DNA from: Rostratula benghalensis
Taxonomy: Eukaryota > Chordata > Aves > Charadriiformes > Rostratulidae
Direction: 5' to 3'
DNA: 64,000 nt
Assembly (NCBI GenBank): GCA_013399305.1
Contig: VXAI01000118.1
Coordinates: 521,188 to 585,187 of the forward strand
Shown here piece after piece: positions 50,464 through 61,794 of the stretch. A program made the translations under genes and the position numbers. Each line of letters begins with the position of its first letter. The first letter of the stretch is position 1. Under the pieces are notes generated by a model. The model saw only the letters and a list, made by a program, of their open reading frames with translations, was not told the origin of the DNA and ran no database searches.

Positions 50464-50469
50464 TATAAA
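50464..50469 (+). promoter_or_regulatory. TATA box candidate
   Basis: TATAAA within TTGTATAAAGGGG lies just upstream of the CpG island on the plus strand. A start site would be expected about 30 bases downstream, near 50495. It is the only TATA-like word placed directly at the edge of the island; no initiator motif is obvious. Confidence 0.45.
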
Positions 50470-50494
50470 GGGGATGTGGCAGCCAAGCTAGAGG

Positions 50495-50710
50495 CTGGCC
50501 CTGTAGCAGGGCAAGGAGAGGTGAGCAGGACCCCAGGGCAGGGCCGGGCCGGGCCAGGCCGCGGCTCTCGGGAGCCTCCCCAGCGGGGGCCGGCCCTCCC
50601 CGGGGCTGGCCCAGCGCAGCCGCCGGCTCCGCCCCTCGGGGCCAGGGGCAGAGCGAAGGCCACATCGGCGGAGGGAGGCAGCGGAGCGCTGAGCCAAGTC
50701 CGGCCGGCAG
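50495..50710 (+). other. Candidate non-coding first exon
   Basis: The start is inferred from the TATA box about 30 bases upstream. The end is set by CGGCAG|GTAGGC, a fair donor match. No ATG with a meaningful frame occurs in it, so it would be 5' untranslated sequence. An alternative donor GAGG|GTACGT at 51037/51038 would give a longer exon. The exact start and even the strand remain unproven. Confidence 0.3.
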
Positions 50711-50764
50711 GTAGGCGCGGCGCGGTGGGGTCGGAGAAGGGGGTCGACCCGGCCCGACCTTCCC

Positions 50765-50783
50765 GGGTGGGAGGGAAGGCGGG
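50765..50783 (+). other. G-quadruplex-type motif in the CpG island
   Basis: Four runs of three G separated by loops of 1, 1 and 5 bases (GGG T GGG A GGG AAGGC GGG). If the first-exon call is right, it lies about 55 bases inside the first intron on the non-template strand, a common position for such motifs. Confidence 0.6.
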
Positions 50784-51320
50784 CGAGCGAGGGCTGGGGG
50801 TCCCTCCGGCGGCCCCGCACCCCTCGGCCGGGGGGTCTCAGCGGGGTGTAGGACCCGGGCCGGTTCCGGCGGGGATTTCAGCGGCGGGGACTTCCCGGGG
50901 GGTTTCCGCAGGGCGCTGGCGGCCGCCTCCCCGCCGCGGTAATCGCAGCCCCTTTCGGAGGAGAGGGCCTGGCGGGCATTCTCCCCCCGCTGCGCCCCGG
51001 GAAGCCCCCGGGCGGGCTGCAAGGAGCCGCTCCGAGGGTACGTGTCCCCGTTGCTCCTATGCCTGCCGCTACCGTTGCTCCTTCAAACTTAAATTGGGGG
51101 GCCCTCTCGTGTCGCCAGTGTGTGGTGGCCTGAAACAAGTCATCTTCGAGTGGGGGCATCCCGCTGTCGGGCAGGAACGAGCCCGCCAGGCCGGGGGTGT
51201 CCCCGGCTACTGCAGAGCCGTTTCGGCGAGGCGGGATGTGGCTCTGCTGGGTACCGGTGGGACGGGGCGATGCCGCGGGACTCTGCTTCGGTTGATTCCC
51301 AAGATAAGGAATGGATGCAT

Positions 51321-54300
51321 CTGTAGCAATCCAGCCCCTGTAACGACTGCAGAAATCTGGTGCTGCCCCAGGTCGCTGTGCCCCTCCTCTCTCCCCCCCC
51401 TTTAAGATCCAAGAGAAGAGTTCAGAGTGGTGCTTGCATTTCAACAGCTGGGGAGATGTTGGTTATGAATTGTCCTGCAGTGTTACTGTTAATACATCTG
51501 GCTATAGGGGTTTCTTACAGCCCAGGAAATGCTGCTTGTGCCCTAGATCATAAAATTTTTGCTGGCTGTGGAGCTCCATGTAAAATGGAGCACTCACTAC
51601 AATAAAAAAAAAAAAAAGCCAGGGAAGAAGTCCTCCAACCATTCTGGAATATAAATGTTGGCTTCAGTAAACTGTACAGTTAGCTCAGGATGAAGTGTTC
51701 CTATGTCTTGGACCAGTTCTAGTGTTTCCATCTTGTGCATGAGATGAGAGCTTGGAACTTTCCTAGCTGTGCAAGGGAGGGACAGATTGCCCTGCTGCAG
51801 TGCTCTAGGAGGTGGTGGTTGGCGAGAAGAGCAGCTCTTGGAGATGTTGCTGCTGCTGGCAGTAGAGGTTTGCAGGGTCATAACCCATCCCAGCACCAGT
51901 GAGGCCTCTTGATGTATAGCTCCTGAAGAGCACTGTGTGCTTCTGTGGAAGCAAGGGTGTGCAGCTGGAGAGTGTTGTCTCGAAATCTCCTGTCAGTGGT
52001 AATTCCTGTCCGTGGAAGACTTCTTTTTCTTTTTTTATCTTTCTCTGACACCTCGGCATTGAGAAAAGTCCTCTTCAAAGCCCAAGAGGTGAGCCTGCTG
52101 CTGTGAATGAAGCTTGCTTGCTGCATGAGAACCAGTAAGCAGAAGCATGTGGTTAAGATCCTTTTGGTGGACTACAGGGTAAAAACACTGCTCTGAAAAT
52201 CTAGTGGGAGAGACTTAAGTGAGAGGAGCTGCTGTATGCTGGTGTCAGGATAAGCATATGACAAACAAGCTGTAAAATGATAAATTACTTAAATCTTATG
52301 CAATACTTGATGAGCACTAAGAGGGAAGAGACTGTTAATGGGGGAGAAGGGTACTGGTGGTGAGGTCAGTGACCTGTTCTGCCATGGCAGTCCTGCCAGC
52401 ATCCCCTTGCAGGACCTCTGTGGTTGCTACAGTGGGGCGGTTTTTAATGTTCACACTTTTTTTTTGGTCCTTTGGCTGGAGCAACAACTACCACACCCAC
52501 AGCTGTGCTTCTTTAAGAAAAGTTAAGTGTATATATATCCATGGGTACTTCCTTGTGTTGGGCTGCCACATGGCTGAAAAGGACCTTTGCCAGCTGTTCC
52601 ACAAGCTGATGTGTGGATTTGGAGTGGCTCAGGGAAGTGAGTAGCCTCTCCACACTCCTAATGTCCTTTCATTTAATACCTCTTTCCTAGAAGGATTTTG
52701 CATCCAAAATGGCTTCACTCAGTGGAGCCTCTTTGGGACTGAAACCTTCTTGGTCTTCTCTATCCTTTGCCGAGGGCTCTGGGGACAGCTGGGATGACAT
52801 CCTTGTCCCTGTGCTGCAGGGCAGAGGTGGCTGGGTGAAGCCTTGCAGCGTTTGCTCAGCTTCTTACCTGGGTGCGACAGAAATAGTGCAAGATGCAATC
52901 TCGGTGCCTGGAGAAAGCTCTCCCTGCAGGCAATCTCTGTCCTGCTGTGTGGAAGTTCCTCCCTTAAGAGGATTTAGCGGCTTTAATAACGTGACTCATC
53001 TGGAATCTCTTCATTCCTGTTATTGTCTCTATTTTAGTTCTCTGGGGACAGGCAGGTGTAATGTGACCTACAACCATAAGCTGGTGCAGGAGATGCTCTA
53101 ACAAGTCCTTTTCACAGCTCCATGGAGGTTTCCTGTCCTAAGCCACTCTGCTTTAGTCTCCCTGAAGCACAGAGAGGTGTTTGTGTGAAATTCCTTATCT
53201 GACTGTAGCTGAGAAGAGGTTTTATCCCTCCCCTGTGTCTCTGGGTCTTTGTGTCACAGGTGTAAGGCATCAGGGGACCATCTGGGACAGTGGGCCCTCA
53301 GCCAGTAGGTGTTTAAACCAGAGAGGTGCAGGTGGGAGTTCTTCAGACCTCTGGTAACTGCATGCACCAAGAGGCTTTCCAGCTCAAACCATGGCAGTGG
53401 TTCTTGCTGCCTGCTGGCACTGTTACAGCAGGAAGCACACAGCAGAGGCAAAAGGCACTGTGACAAGGGCCTTGGGCACTGATGGCACAGGACCTTTCAC
53501 GGGAAAGCCAGGGTGCTGCTGGGAGGTGGACCATGCCCCGTGCTGTCTGAAGTGGTAGTTATTGCTCTGCTTTAATGGCACCTGTGACATAGCAACCACT
53601 TTTTTCCTGGTCTCCTTTCAGTTTCTGATGGCTGGTGAGTGGGAGATGCCGGTGTGGGTCTAGCAGGGTTCGGGCTGTGGTTGAGTGGCTTGGAAGGCTG
53701 GAGGAGGTAGCCATGCTCTTCCAGTGGGTCTGTGCACTGGGAGATAATCAGAGCCTCATTTCTTGCATTTCTTCCCCAGTTTCCTCTTCAGAAAAACCTT
53801 TGTGCATCAAAATTAGCTTTTCACTGCCAGGAGCTCTGGTCCTCACGCTAGAGTGCCTTAGCTTCACTGCTGTAAAATATCAGCACCAGGTCTGTATCCC
53901 CTTCTCCTTCCGTGCCTTCGTGTCTGAACGTGGAGCATGACATCCTGGGATCTGGAGTCCTTAGGTACAGCAAAGGGTGTGTTGGGCCCTGTAGCCTTGT
54001 GCCCCATGGTTGTCAGCTCTGATGGGCTAAGAAATAAACTGTGCTCTTGCACTAACACTGTGGGATTGGAGCTTTCCATGGGTAAATGATTAATGACACA
54101 TGGCTGAAGGGATGGCTGCACGAGCCACCTTCTCTTTAGGAGCTATGTAATGAGCTGCAACTGTTACTTAGCCACCTCCCTCTCTTCCTGGTTTGACTGT
54201 TCTTGAAGAGGGAATGGAATGGAGGAAAAGCTCAAAGTTACAGACTCGCTCTTGGCATGGTAAAAGGAACAATACGGGAGGCACAGCCAGTGCTGGCGGT

Positions 54301-55244
54301 TCCTTGATGACTGGTCAGCTGTAGCAGGGCCTGTTTGCTGTGAGCTCTCTGGGCTACTAGGGCTTGGAGACATTGGAGCAGTTAACGGCTGACTTAAACC
54401 TAGATGGGCTGATAAATGAAGCACAAGAAACTGCCTGCTGGAGATGGCTTAAATCATCGCTTGCATGTGCTGACAGATTCAGAGCGAGCTGATTTTCTGG
54501 AAGAAAGATGAGGCGTTACGGCGGGCAGCTCTGCGAAAGGGACTGCCTGGTAGAGGACAGCAGAAAAAGGGAATAAACCAGTAGCCAGTTGGAGGATTGG
54601 GTATTGGAGCCTGCTGGCAGGGAAGCTGGGTGGCACAGGGCTCATCAGAAGTAAATACAAGAGAGAAAGGGCAGGAGCCTGCCTTCACCTTAGTCTTTCT
54701 CCTGTGCAAAGAGGCACGTGCATGGGCTGTCTGGGTGACTGCTCTAGTTCTTATCTCCTTGATGGAGCTTCGGAACTGGGACACCATCATTGAAAAGGAA
54801 GACAAATCAAAGTGCGGTGCTTGTGCTTAATTTCTGAGACTTGCTGCTGAGGTAAGTGGTCTGTTTGTCTTTAAGGAGCTCAGGGGCTGGGAAAGGCCAG
54901 CTCTCCTGTGCTGCCAGGAACCTTCTTGCACGTGGGCAAATCACTGGTGGCATTTTGTAAAGGAAGCTGCTGGTGCAGTTTCTCTGTAGCACAGCCTTGA
55001 GCAAACAGGTTGCACCACAAAATAAATCACTTTGCCCTTTACAGCAAAATTGTTGCTGGGCTGTAAGCAGATCGCTGATCTCTTCCAGTGTGACAATAAT
55101 CCCGCAGCCATGTGTACTGGAGAGATGCTGATCTGGAACGAGCTATATACGTTAGGATATCTAGCAGTCTGGAGATTTGGGCTTTAGGTAATGGAGAGTA
55201 GGCAAAAATAATTCAGCTTCAGTCAGGGGGAGGTCTCTCATACA
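51321..55244. other. Probable intron 1 of the CpG-island gene; no exon supported
   Basis: About 3.9 kb of unique sequence. It has a 7-bp hairpin GCTCCAT/ATGGAGC (51573-51591) followed by an A14 run (51604-51617). Scattered splice-like sites exist, for example a strong acceptor at 53621 with GTGAGT only 13 bases later, and GAG|GTAAGT at 54851/54852. No frame stays open from a matching acceptor to the latter donor. A frame of 130 codons at 52709-53101 shows no recognisable domain. Confidence 0.45.
51604..51617. repeat. Poly-A run, 14 bases
   Basis: A14 directly after ACAATA and a small hairpin. It could be the tail of a retroposed sequence, but no source RNA and no target-site duplication is recognisable. 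Confidence 0.85.
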
Positions 55245-55822
55245 TGCAAACAAAGGGTGCAGCCTGGGTGCATCAAGAAGAGTGTGGCCAGCTGGTCAAG
55301 GGCAGTTATCCTGCCCCTCTACTCTGCCCTGGTGAGGCCCCATCTGGAGTCCTGTGTCCAGTTCTGGGCTCCCCAGTTCAGGAAGAACAGGGAGAGGGTC
55401 CAGCAGAGGCCCACAAAGATGATCAGAGGCCTGGAACATCTCTCTTATAAGGAAAGGTTGAGGGACATGGGTCTTTTTGAAGAAAAGATGGGGGTGGATC
55501 TGATAAACACCTATTAATACTTGAAGGGCGGGTGTCAAGAGAAAGGGGCCAGTCTTTTTTCAGTGGTGACAGGACAAGAAGAAATGGGCACGAACTTGAA
55601 CATAACAAGTTCCACCTGAACATGAGGAGGAACTCCTTCACTTTGAGGGTGTCAGAGCCCTGGAACAGGCTGCCGAGAGGTGGTGGACCCTCCATCTCGA
55701 GACATTCAAAACCTGCCTGGACAAGATCCTGTGCAAGCTGCTCTAGGAGGACCTGCTCTGGCAGGGAGGTTGGACTAGATGATTTTCAGAGGTCCCTTCC
55801 AACCTTGTATCATTCTGTGATT
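55245..55822 (+). mobile_element. CR1 LINE, sense, with ORF2 C-terminus (second subfamily type)
   Basis: It starts near GCAAACAAAGGGTGCAGCC. One frame from 55257 to 55517 carries the ORF2 tail (GCIKKSVASWSRAVILPLYS, VRPHLESCVQFWAPQ, KMIRGLEHLSYKERLRDMG) and stops just after LINTY, where intact copies continue. The 3' part has GACTAGATGATTTTCAGAGG, TCCCTTCCAACC and a CATTCTGTGATTA end. This is the other tail type, shared with 44791-44853. It is truncated and inactive. Confidence 0.95.
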
Positions 55823-56500
55823 ACTTGGAATACGTGTGGACAAATTCAAGAGAGGTTTCATATTTGGTGAGGTCAGTATCAAGTGGGTTTTTTGGACTTT
55901 GATCCCCAGAGCTAATACACCTGCTTTCATGCAGATTGCTCTGCTCCTTTCTGCTTGTAATCAAATCATTTGTAGAGTATCCTTTGCATAAAAGGGTGCC
56001 ATTCTGGCTGGTGTGGGGGTAGGACACCAGCTGCAATCATAATTGGGCATTGGGTCTGGGGCTTGTCTCGTGGTGGTATGGCACAATCTAAGTGTCCTCT
56101 TGAGTCTTGTGTCTGGTGTGTGTCATCGTGGATTGAGCCTACTGGTGATGAGTCAGTCTTGAGTGGCTTTGCTGGAATGTCCTCAATTTCCCAGTATGTT
56201 TTACTGAGTAAACTCAGCTTCCTGTCCCCTTGCCCTTCTTCTGTGCCTTGTGATCAGGGAGGCTCCTTGTTCAGGCAGAAGAGTGGATCCAGAATGCTGT
56301 GCTAGATTTGGATTGAGGAGATGGAGGACCTGCATGTTATCAAGACTCTTTCCCCCCTGCTCACGCATTGAATTTTACACTGACCTAGCAGAAATGGACG
56401 CTGTTTTGCAGCATCTGTGCCAGATGCTTGAAGAAGGTGGGACTTAAAGGCAGGCTCCAGTTCTAATTGTGCTCATCTCTGAAGTCTCTTCTGGGGGGAG

Positions 56501-56514
56501 AAAAAAAAAAAAAA
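56501..56514. repeat. Poly-A run, 14 bases
   Basis: Homopolymer A14 following a G-rich hexamer. No retrocopy is recognisable upstream. Confidence 0.85.
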
Positions 56515-56884
56515 CAACAGAGAAAACCCCCAACCGGACAAAACCCAGCTGCCTGAATGTGCCTTCCCAAGAGTCTAAGAAGCTGCTGGACTCTTCTTTG
56601 TGTTCAGGTCCCTTTCTAATGCAGGTTTGCAGAGACATCGCATGTGGAATAGCTGAAGAGTCTTCTGAGTTGTGCAGTAAATCTGCCTGTCTGTATGAAG
56701 CCCTTTTAATTAAAGAAGGCTTTTTCTCAGCAGCTGCTGAGCAGGATGGTGCTGGACCATAGCTGTGTGGAGAAGCCCATGTGAGCAATGTCAAACAAGG
56801 TAAAGGCACAGCCCTTCTCTTTCTGCTGCAGTTCCCTGGAGACTCTGCACAGGAGTCGGGGGCAGGCAGGTTGTGGGTACAACA

Positions 56885-56930
56885 GGGGTTGCCAGTGGCT
56901 GGTGGTGGGGGTTGCCAGTGGCTGGTGGTG
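56885..56930. repeat. 23-bp exact tandem duplication
   Basis: Two adjacent identical copies of a 23-base unit beginning GGGGTTGCCAGTGG and ending CTGGTGGTG. Perfect identity suggests a recent duplication or a short polymorphic minisatellite. Confidence 0.9.
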
Positions 56931-58086
56931 AGGGGGAGCAGAGCCCTGTGGGTGCTCAGGGCTCAGCAGGGCCCTCCCACAAGATCCACAGGGGTGATTG
57001 TGCCAGCTCCTGAAGGGTGGGAGGTGATGCCAGCCAGCACTGCTCCTGCATGAGGTGACCTGGCAGGTCAGAGTTTCTTCTCACCCCTGCTCCACAGGGG
57101 ACATGGTGTGACTCGCTGCTTCCTGGAATGAAACCAAGGTGACCAAAATGCTGATGCTGAAACCACATGGGGATTTCTTAATGTCAAAAGCAGCAATAAA
57201 CTGGCTGCTACCTCAGCAGAAGAGGCTATTTTAATGGAAGGCTAGTTTAAAGAACAGCAAGCTGCTTTAATGCCCGAGTCTAAGACCTTAAAGGCTCCTT
57301 CGATGCTGCAGCCCTGCTGGTGGTCTTGGAGCCTGGGTGTTTCTACATTCATTTCCAATCCATTGTGTTGCAGCTTCAGAGGCGGCTGTGGCAGTTGGTT
57401 TAGGCTTGATCCTGTAGCAAAAGAGTAAACTCCTGCTTTGTGTAGTTTCAGGCAGATGGGAATGCTCTTCCTAGCTCAGCTGTCAGCTACAAGCCAGACC
57501 TACCAGCATATGTATGAGTAGAAGGCCGCACACCCGGTGGTGTCCTGTGGGAATCTAAACAGTTGTTCCTTGTTTGCCCGGAAAGGAGACAGCCTTCCCT
57601 AGCGGGTGTTTGCTGTCAAACAGCCTCTGCAGCCATCTCTGAGTGTCATTAATATATTTACCTTGATTAAAAGTTGGAGAACTGTTGTGAAGTAGAAGTG
57701 GTCTCTGGGGAGTGGGCTGAGGGGGTAAAGAGCACAATGTGGTGGGACAGAGGCAAACAAGAAAAAAGATGCGCCTGCAGCTTAATTAAAATGTATTCTT
57801 AGCTTTAATCATGATTTACTGATTAAAGATGAAACAGCCCTCCCCTTTTTCCCTCTCTGAAATGAGAGCTTGTATTTCTGCAATGAGGCTTATCTGGTAT
57901 TTGTAAATCAGTTATTCTGGATAAAAGTTCTTTCTTTTTTTAAAAGAAGTATCTCTGAATTACTCTTTTTCCATCTCATTCTTCTAGCATTGCTCCATCA
58001 AAGTATTTTGAGATATTTGTGCTCTAAATTTAGAAAAGGAGACCCTTTCAAGAAAGTATAAAAGCCCACCCAGCCTCCCTTGGTTT

Positions 58087-58102
58087 GGGTTCAGCTGAAC
58101 CC
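58087..58102. repeat. 16-bp perfect palindrome
   Basis: GGGTTCAGCTGAACCC is its own reverse complement. It contains an E-box-type CAGCTG core. It is a possible binding site for a symmetric dimer, but may be chance. Confidence 0.85.
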
Positions 58103-58301
58103 GTTTTCCAGACCACTGTGTGTAGATCTACAGACTCCAAGGAGGCCCCTCCTTTTCCCAAAACAGACCCAGCTTTTCGAAGTCTTGCTGTCTATTTTAA
58201 CTGCCAAATTCCTGGGGAAGTTATCCCATCTGTCTGTTCCTTTTGGCTTGAAGCAGCCCTGTCCATAACCTACTCACGTGGGGCTTGGAAGGCTGGATTG
58301 A

Positions 58302-58326
58302 TTTTTTTTTTATTATTATTTTTTTT
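58302..58326. repeat. T-rich low-complexity tract
   Basis: T9, then ATTATTATT-type units, then a further T run. Simple low-complexity sequence. Confidence 0.8.
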
Positions 58327-61300
58327 CCTTTGGCTGGTATTTGGTGGAGAGGGGATCTTAACTTCAGGTGGCAGGCCTATAATTGAGTGAAGTTCTCCCA
58401 TTGCTCCAATTAAATTCTCTGGGATTACCTGCCTGGGCAGCCACACACCTGCATGTATCGCAGTCTGCCTCAGCCTCCGGGACCATCTTCATAGAAGGGA
58501 AACAGAAAACTTTTGAGCATCTCTTCCAGCTGGCTCAGTGTTTCTTAGAAGCCCCCTTTGTTTTCCAGCTTTGTCTGCTGAAACTTCTTACTGTGGCATT
58601 TCACTTCCTAAAATGCTTAGTCTGGGAACAAAGCGGCTTCACTGCAGCTTCTTCAATAGCTCGTGCTGTGTTACTCTTGTCCTTTGCCTTTTTTCCACTT
58701 TCTTCCTCCTGTAGGAAGGGCTTGGGGTGAGGAAACTGCTCTGCAAAGGTAGAAGGAAAATAGGACAGATGATGCTACCGTACATCTCGGAGCCACTATA
58801 GCAGCCCCTGCTGGGACCAACTCTTCCAAGAGTGATCAGCCTAATGAGGGGTTTGGCTGTTGTGACCCAGTGCTGCCACTTACAAATGTGAAACTGTGAT
58901 TCCATATTGATATTGGAGGGGGAAAATGTGGCTGCAGGTGGATGTTTTTCAATAGAAGGGAATGACTTGATACATCTGTCCTCTAAACTCTTGTACTTCA
59001 GGGCTTTTCTTGCCTCCTTGCCCTCTCTGAATTATTGTTTTGGAAAGAGAGGCTGCTTGAGACAGAGTCCCTTCCTCTGAAGCTTTTTATAGCTCTGGCT
59101 TTCTCTTTTCATTCATGCCCGCTGGTAGTGTCAAGTGGTATCTGTGGTGTGAAACTTGGGATGTTGTGAAATATTTTGTCCTCAGACAGTCTGTGGCAGT
59201 GTTTATATCATCATTGGGCAGACCAAGCTCTGGTGGGGTGTGGGGTCATGTGTGACCACCCTGGGATGGTCTGAAGGGAACTAAAGCTGCAGAGGCTGGG
59301 TCTGGCAGTGACCTTTCATGTCTGTGGTACTGCTGTTGTGTGAATGGCTTCCTACCAGTTTGGAGACCTCTGGCCAAGCCATTCCTGTCTGTAACAAATG
59401 GGCTTGCTGCTTTGCTTTTCTTGTCTTCTATGATGTGCATGTCTGGGAGAGACTGTGATGTATACTGCAGGAGTCACTGTCTTCTGACCCTGGGTACTGC
59501 AGACCTGCAATGGAGTCCTCCAGAATGTAGAGCAGGGGGCTGTGATTATGGTAGGGCGGACCGATTGAAGAGGGATCATTATTACATGTTGCAGTGACAC
59601 CATACTAACAGGGGTATGGGGTGGTTCCACAGCCACAGGGATACAGGAAGCTGGTGAATTGTGAGGCTGCTACAATTAAAAAATACTGTATTTGGCAAAA
59701 ACAAGATTCTGAAGATCACAAGTAATAAAGGAACTGTTTCTGTGAATAGGCCAGAAGATGCATCTGTTAGTTAGCTGAGGCACTTTTCTGCGCTGGTAGG
59801 ACTTCTGTGCAGACGCTGGGTCTGCAGTGGTCTTCCTGTGCCCCTTCATCTCTGGGGCTAAAGGATTAAAACCCACCACTTCTGGAGTATCTTGCTATTG
59901 GCAAAGGATCTGATCTAAAGCATGTGATGTGATTAAAGTAGACTAATAGCCTGTCTCTTCTCTTGTTGGAGAAAGCTGACTTAATTCTAAAGTGTCATAA
60001 TCACTCATAATAACAAGCCAGTGATCTGTTCTCTGTTTGCTTTGTGGTGGATTTTTTTTTTGTTATTTTTCTTCTGCCACTTAAGATCATGTGGATGGAC
60101 CCCGAGGGAGAGGTCTTGGGGAAAAGAAGGCACTTCTGGAAGATCCTCCAGTGGGCTAGTGGCCCAGCACTGTGAGACTTTGGTGCTCAGGAGAGCACTT
60201 GACTGTTGGCAGGTTGTCCAAGCTCCTCCAGAGGTTTAGCCTGAGAAGCACGAGGTTGTGCTTGTTCCCCATGCTCTTCTGGGTAGGCTGTCTCTAGCAC
60301 TTGGCTTCTAGCAGCGTCTGGCTTCAGCTGTGGAGTGAGCTACTGGGGAGCCTGCTGTTGCTGGGAATGGCAATGGATAAGCCCAGTTGTGCTCAACTTC
60401 CTTCCTGTGCTGGATGGTCTGCTTGGCCCCATCCATGGGCCTGTGGAGAAAAGGATCCCAAGGCTCGACAGGCACAGGGAAGGTAAAGAGAGAGGGTGTT
60501 TGTTTAATTGCTGTTTGATTTGCTAAGCTGGGGAAAACTTCCTGCCCTTGAAGTAAAACTATTCCTCTGCACCTTTACTACATCCTTGCTAATTCCTGGA
60601 AAGAAACAAAAAGAATAGGAGACCTCATTTCCCAGTTCAGGCAGATGCTGTGACTTCTCAGAAACAGGTTTGGCATGGGTGTGCTGAATCTAAACATCCA
60701 CTGGTTATCTAGCATCTTATAAAATGGAAGTATCTGATAACCAGTTTGTTTTGAAAGGGAACTTTACAGTAGAAAGTCCTCGACCTTGAACTCTTGCATC
60801 TTACAGGAGGAAGAAAAGATAAAATCAGTTATACTGCCATGCCCCTGCCTCAGCCTGGCAGTCTCTGGTGCTGTCTCATGAGATGGGGGTGGGGTGGAGG
60901 GAAGCTTGCAATAAGGCTTTCTCCCTGCCTGGACTGTGACAACCTTTGGGTACTTTGGCAGGGAGGCTGCTTGGTTTTAGAAGGGTATCGCCAAGCCAAG
61001 TGGCACTAGGAGAGATGTGCAATTCCTCTGAGATTTGTTGCCCTCCATGGCACTGCTTGCATGAGAAGAGAGGCTGGGGGGCCTGTCCTGTGCATGTACA
61101 TGTACTGGGGCTTTCCATGCTGATGAGTCTGATGGCAGCAGCAAATGCTTGGTAGCATCCTCTCTCTGTTGTAGAGAAGCTTCCCTCCTCCCCCTACCTT
61201 CCACCAGCACAAGTGGAGGGGCGCTCCTCCATACCCACCACCCAGCTGCAGTCTGGGGTGCAGGCCCTCCCTAAGAGGCTCCTCCCTGGAGTGGTGTGGG

Positions 61301-61756
61301 GCAAGCCAAGTGTAGGGGACCGCCTTTGACACACTTGCAAGTGGTTTCAGCGGTTAAGCTTACAGTGTGTGTGAGCTCCAAGTGCAGAAAACAAAGCTAA
61401 GTTGGTCTTGTTTATGGAACCTTTAAAAAACAAATATAGTCAAGTGACAAAGCTGCCCAACCAGTTTTGTGGAAACTGTGTATTTCTACTGCACTTTGTG
61501 CTGGTTTTAGTCAGCGTGGGGATCTCTTTCTGGACCCTACCTGCAGCATTCGTTGCACAAGTAATGTTCTTGTATGTGGTAATTAAAAGGAGGAAAAATC
61601 CACTAAACTACTTCTGGCTTTTTCTTCTGGTGGCTATTTCTGGTAAGCTGTTTTTCTTTTATAGGGGGAGAGGAGAATCAAATGACTTCTGGGACAGGTT
61701 ATGAGGTTTTTGGGTTGATTGTTTGTCCTGTTCTGTCCTGTGTCCCCTCCTCTCCC

Positions 61757-61794
61757 NNNNNNNNNNNNNNNNNNNNNNNNNNNNNNNNNNNNNN
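61757..61794. other. Assembly gap (38 N) inside a C-rich run
   Basis: Undetermined bases between CCTCTCCC and CCCCCAAG. The flanks suggest an unread poly-C or CT-rich microsatellite, so the real length is unknown. Frames drawn across it have no meaning. Confidence 0.98.

Larger units (their letters stand above)
50470..51320 (+). promoter_or_regulatory. CpG island, probable gene promoter
   Basis: Very GC-rich with dense CpG; I count about 28 CpGs in 50521-50760 alone. It includes GC boxes (CCGCCCC at 50629-50635, GGGCGGG at 51010-51016) and a G-quadruplex-type motif (50765-50783). Islands of this size normally mark the 5' end of a gene. A plus-strand gene is favoured by the TATA box at 50464 and the splice donors at 50711 and 51038, while no good minus-strand donor was seen inside. 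The open frames of 210-314 codons here are a composition effect. The gene cannot be named. Confidence 0.75.
55823..61756. other. Unique non-coding DNA, probable intron
   Basis: No repeat family or confirmed exon. Small items include an A14 run (56501-56514), a 23-bp tandem duplication (56885-56930), a 16-bp perfect palindrome (58087-58102) and a T-rich tract (58302-58326). A hydrophobic frame at 61402-61704 resembles no known membrane protein and is not called. Confidence 0.45.

Noticed and set aside
50461..51405. A 314-codon open frame on the plus strand, and a 210-codon frame on the minus strand (50390-51022)
   Set aside because: Both arise because the CpG island has few AT-rich stop codons. 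The plus frame opens at a TTG over the TATA box and the minus frame runs into the CR1. Their Gly/Pro/Arg/Ala-rich translation matches no known domain.
52571..52644. ATG GCT GAA AAG... short frame before GTGAGTAG, as a possible coding start exon
   Set aside because: The acceptor is unclear, only 24 codons are present, the -3 position is C, and no similarity to a known N-terminus is recognised.
54597..54830. 77-codon frame ending in IIEKEDKSKCGACA just before a strong donor
   Set aside because: The frame stops 21 bases before the donor, so it cannot be an internal coding exon. No homolog is recognised.
61402..61704. Hydrophobic 100-codon frame resembling a membrane protein
   Set aside because: T-rich DNA gives Phe/Leu/Val-rich translations by default. 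There is no recognisable family and no splice support.
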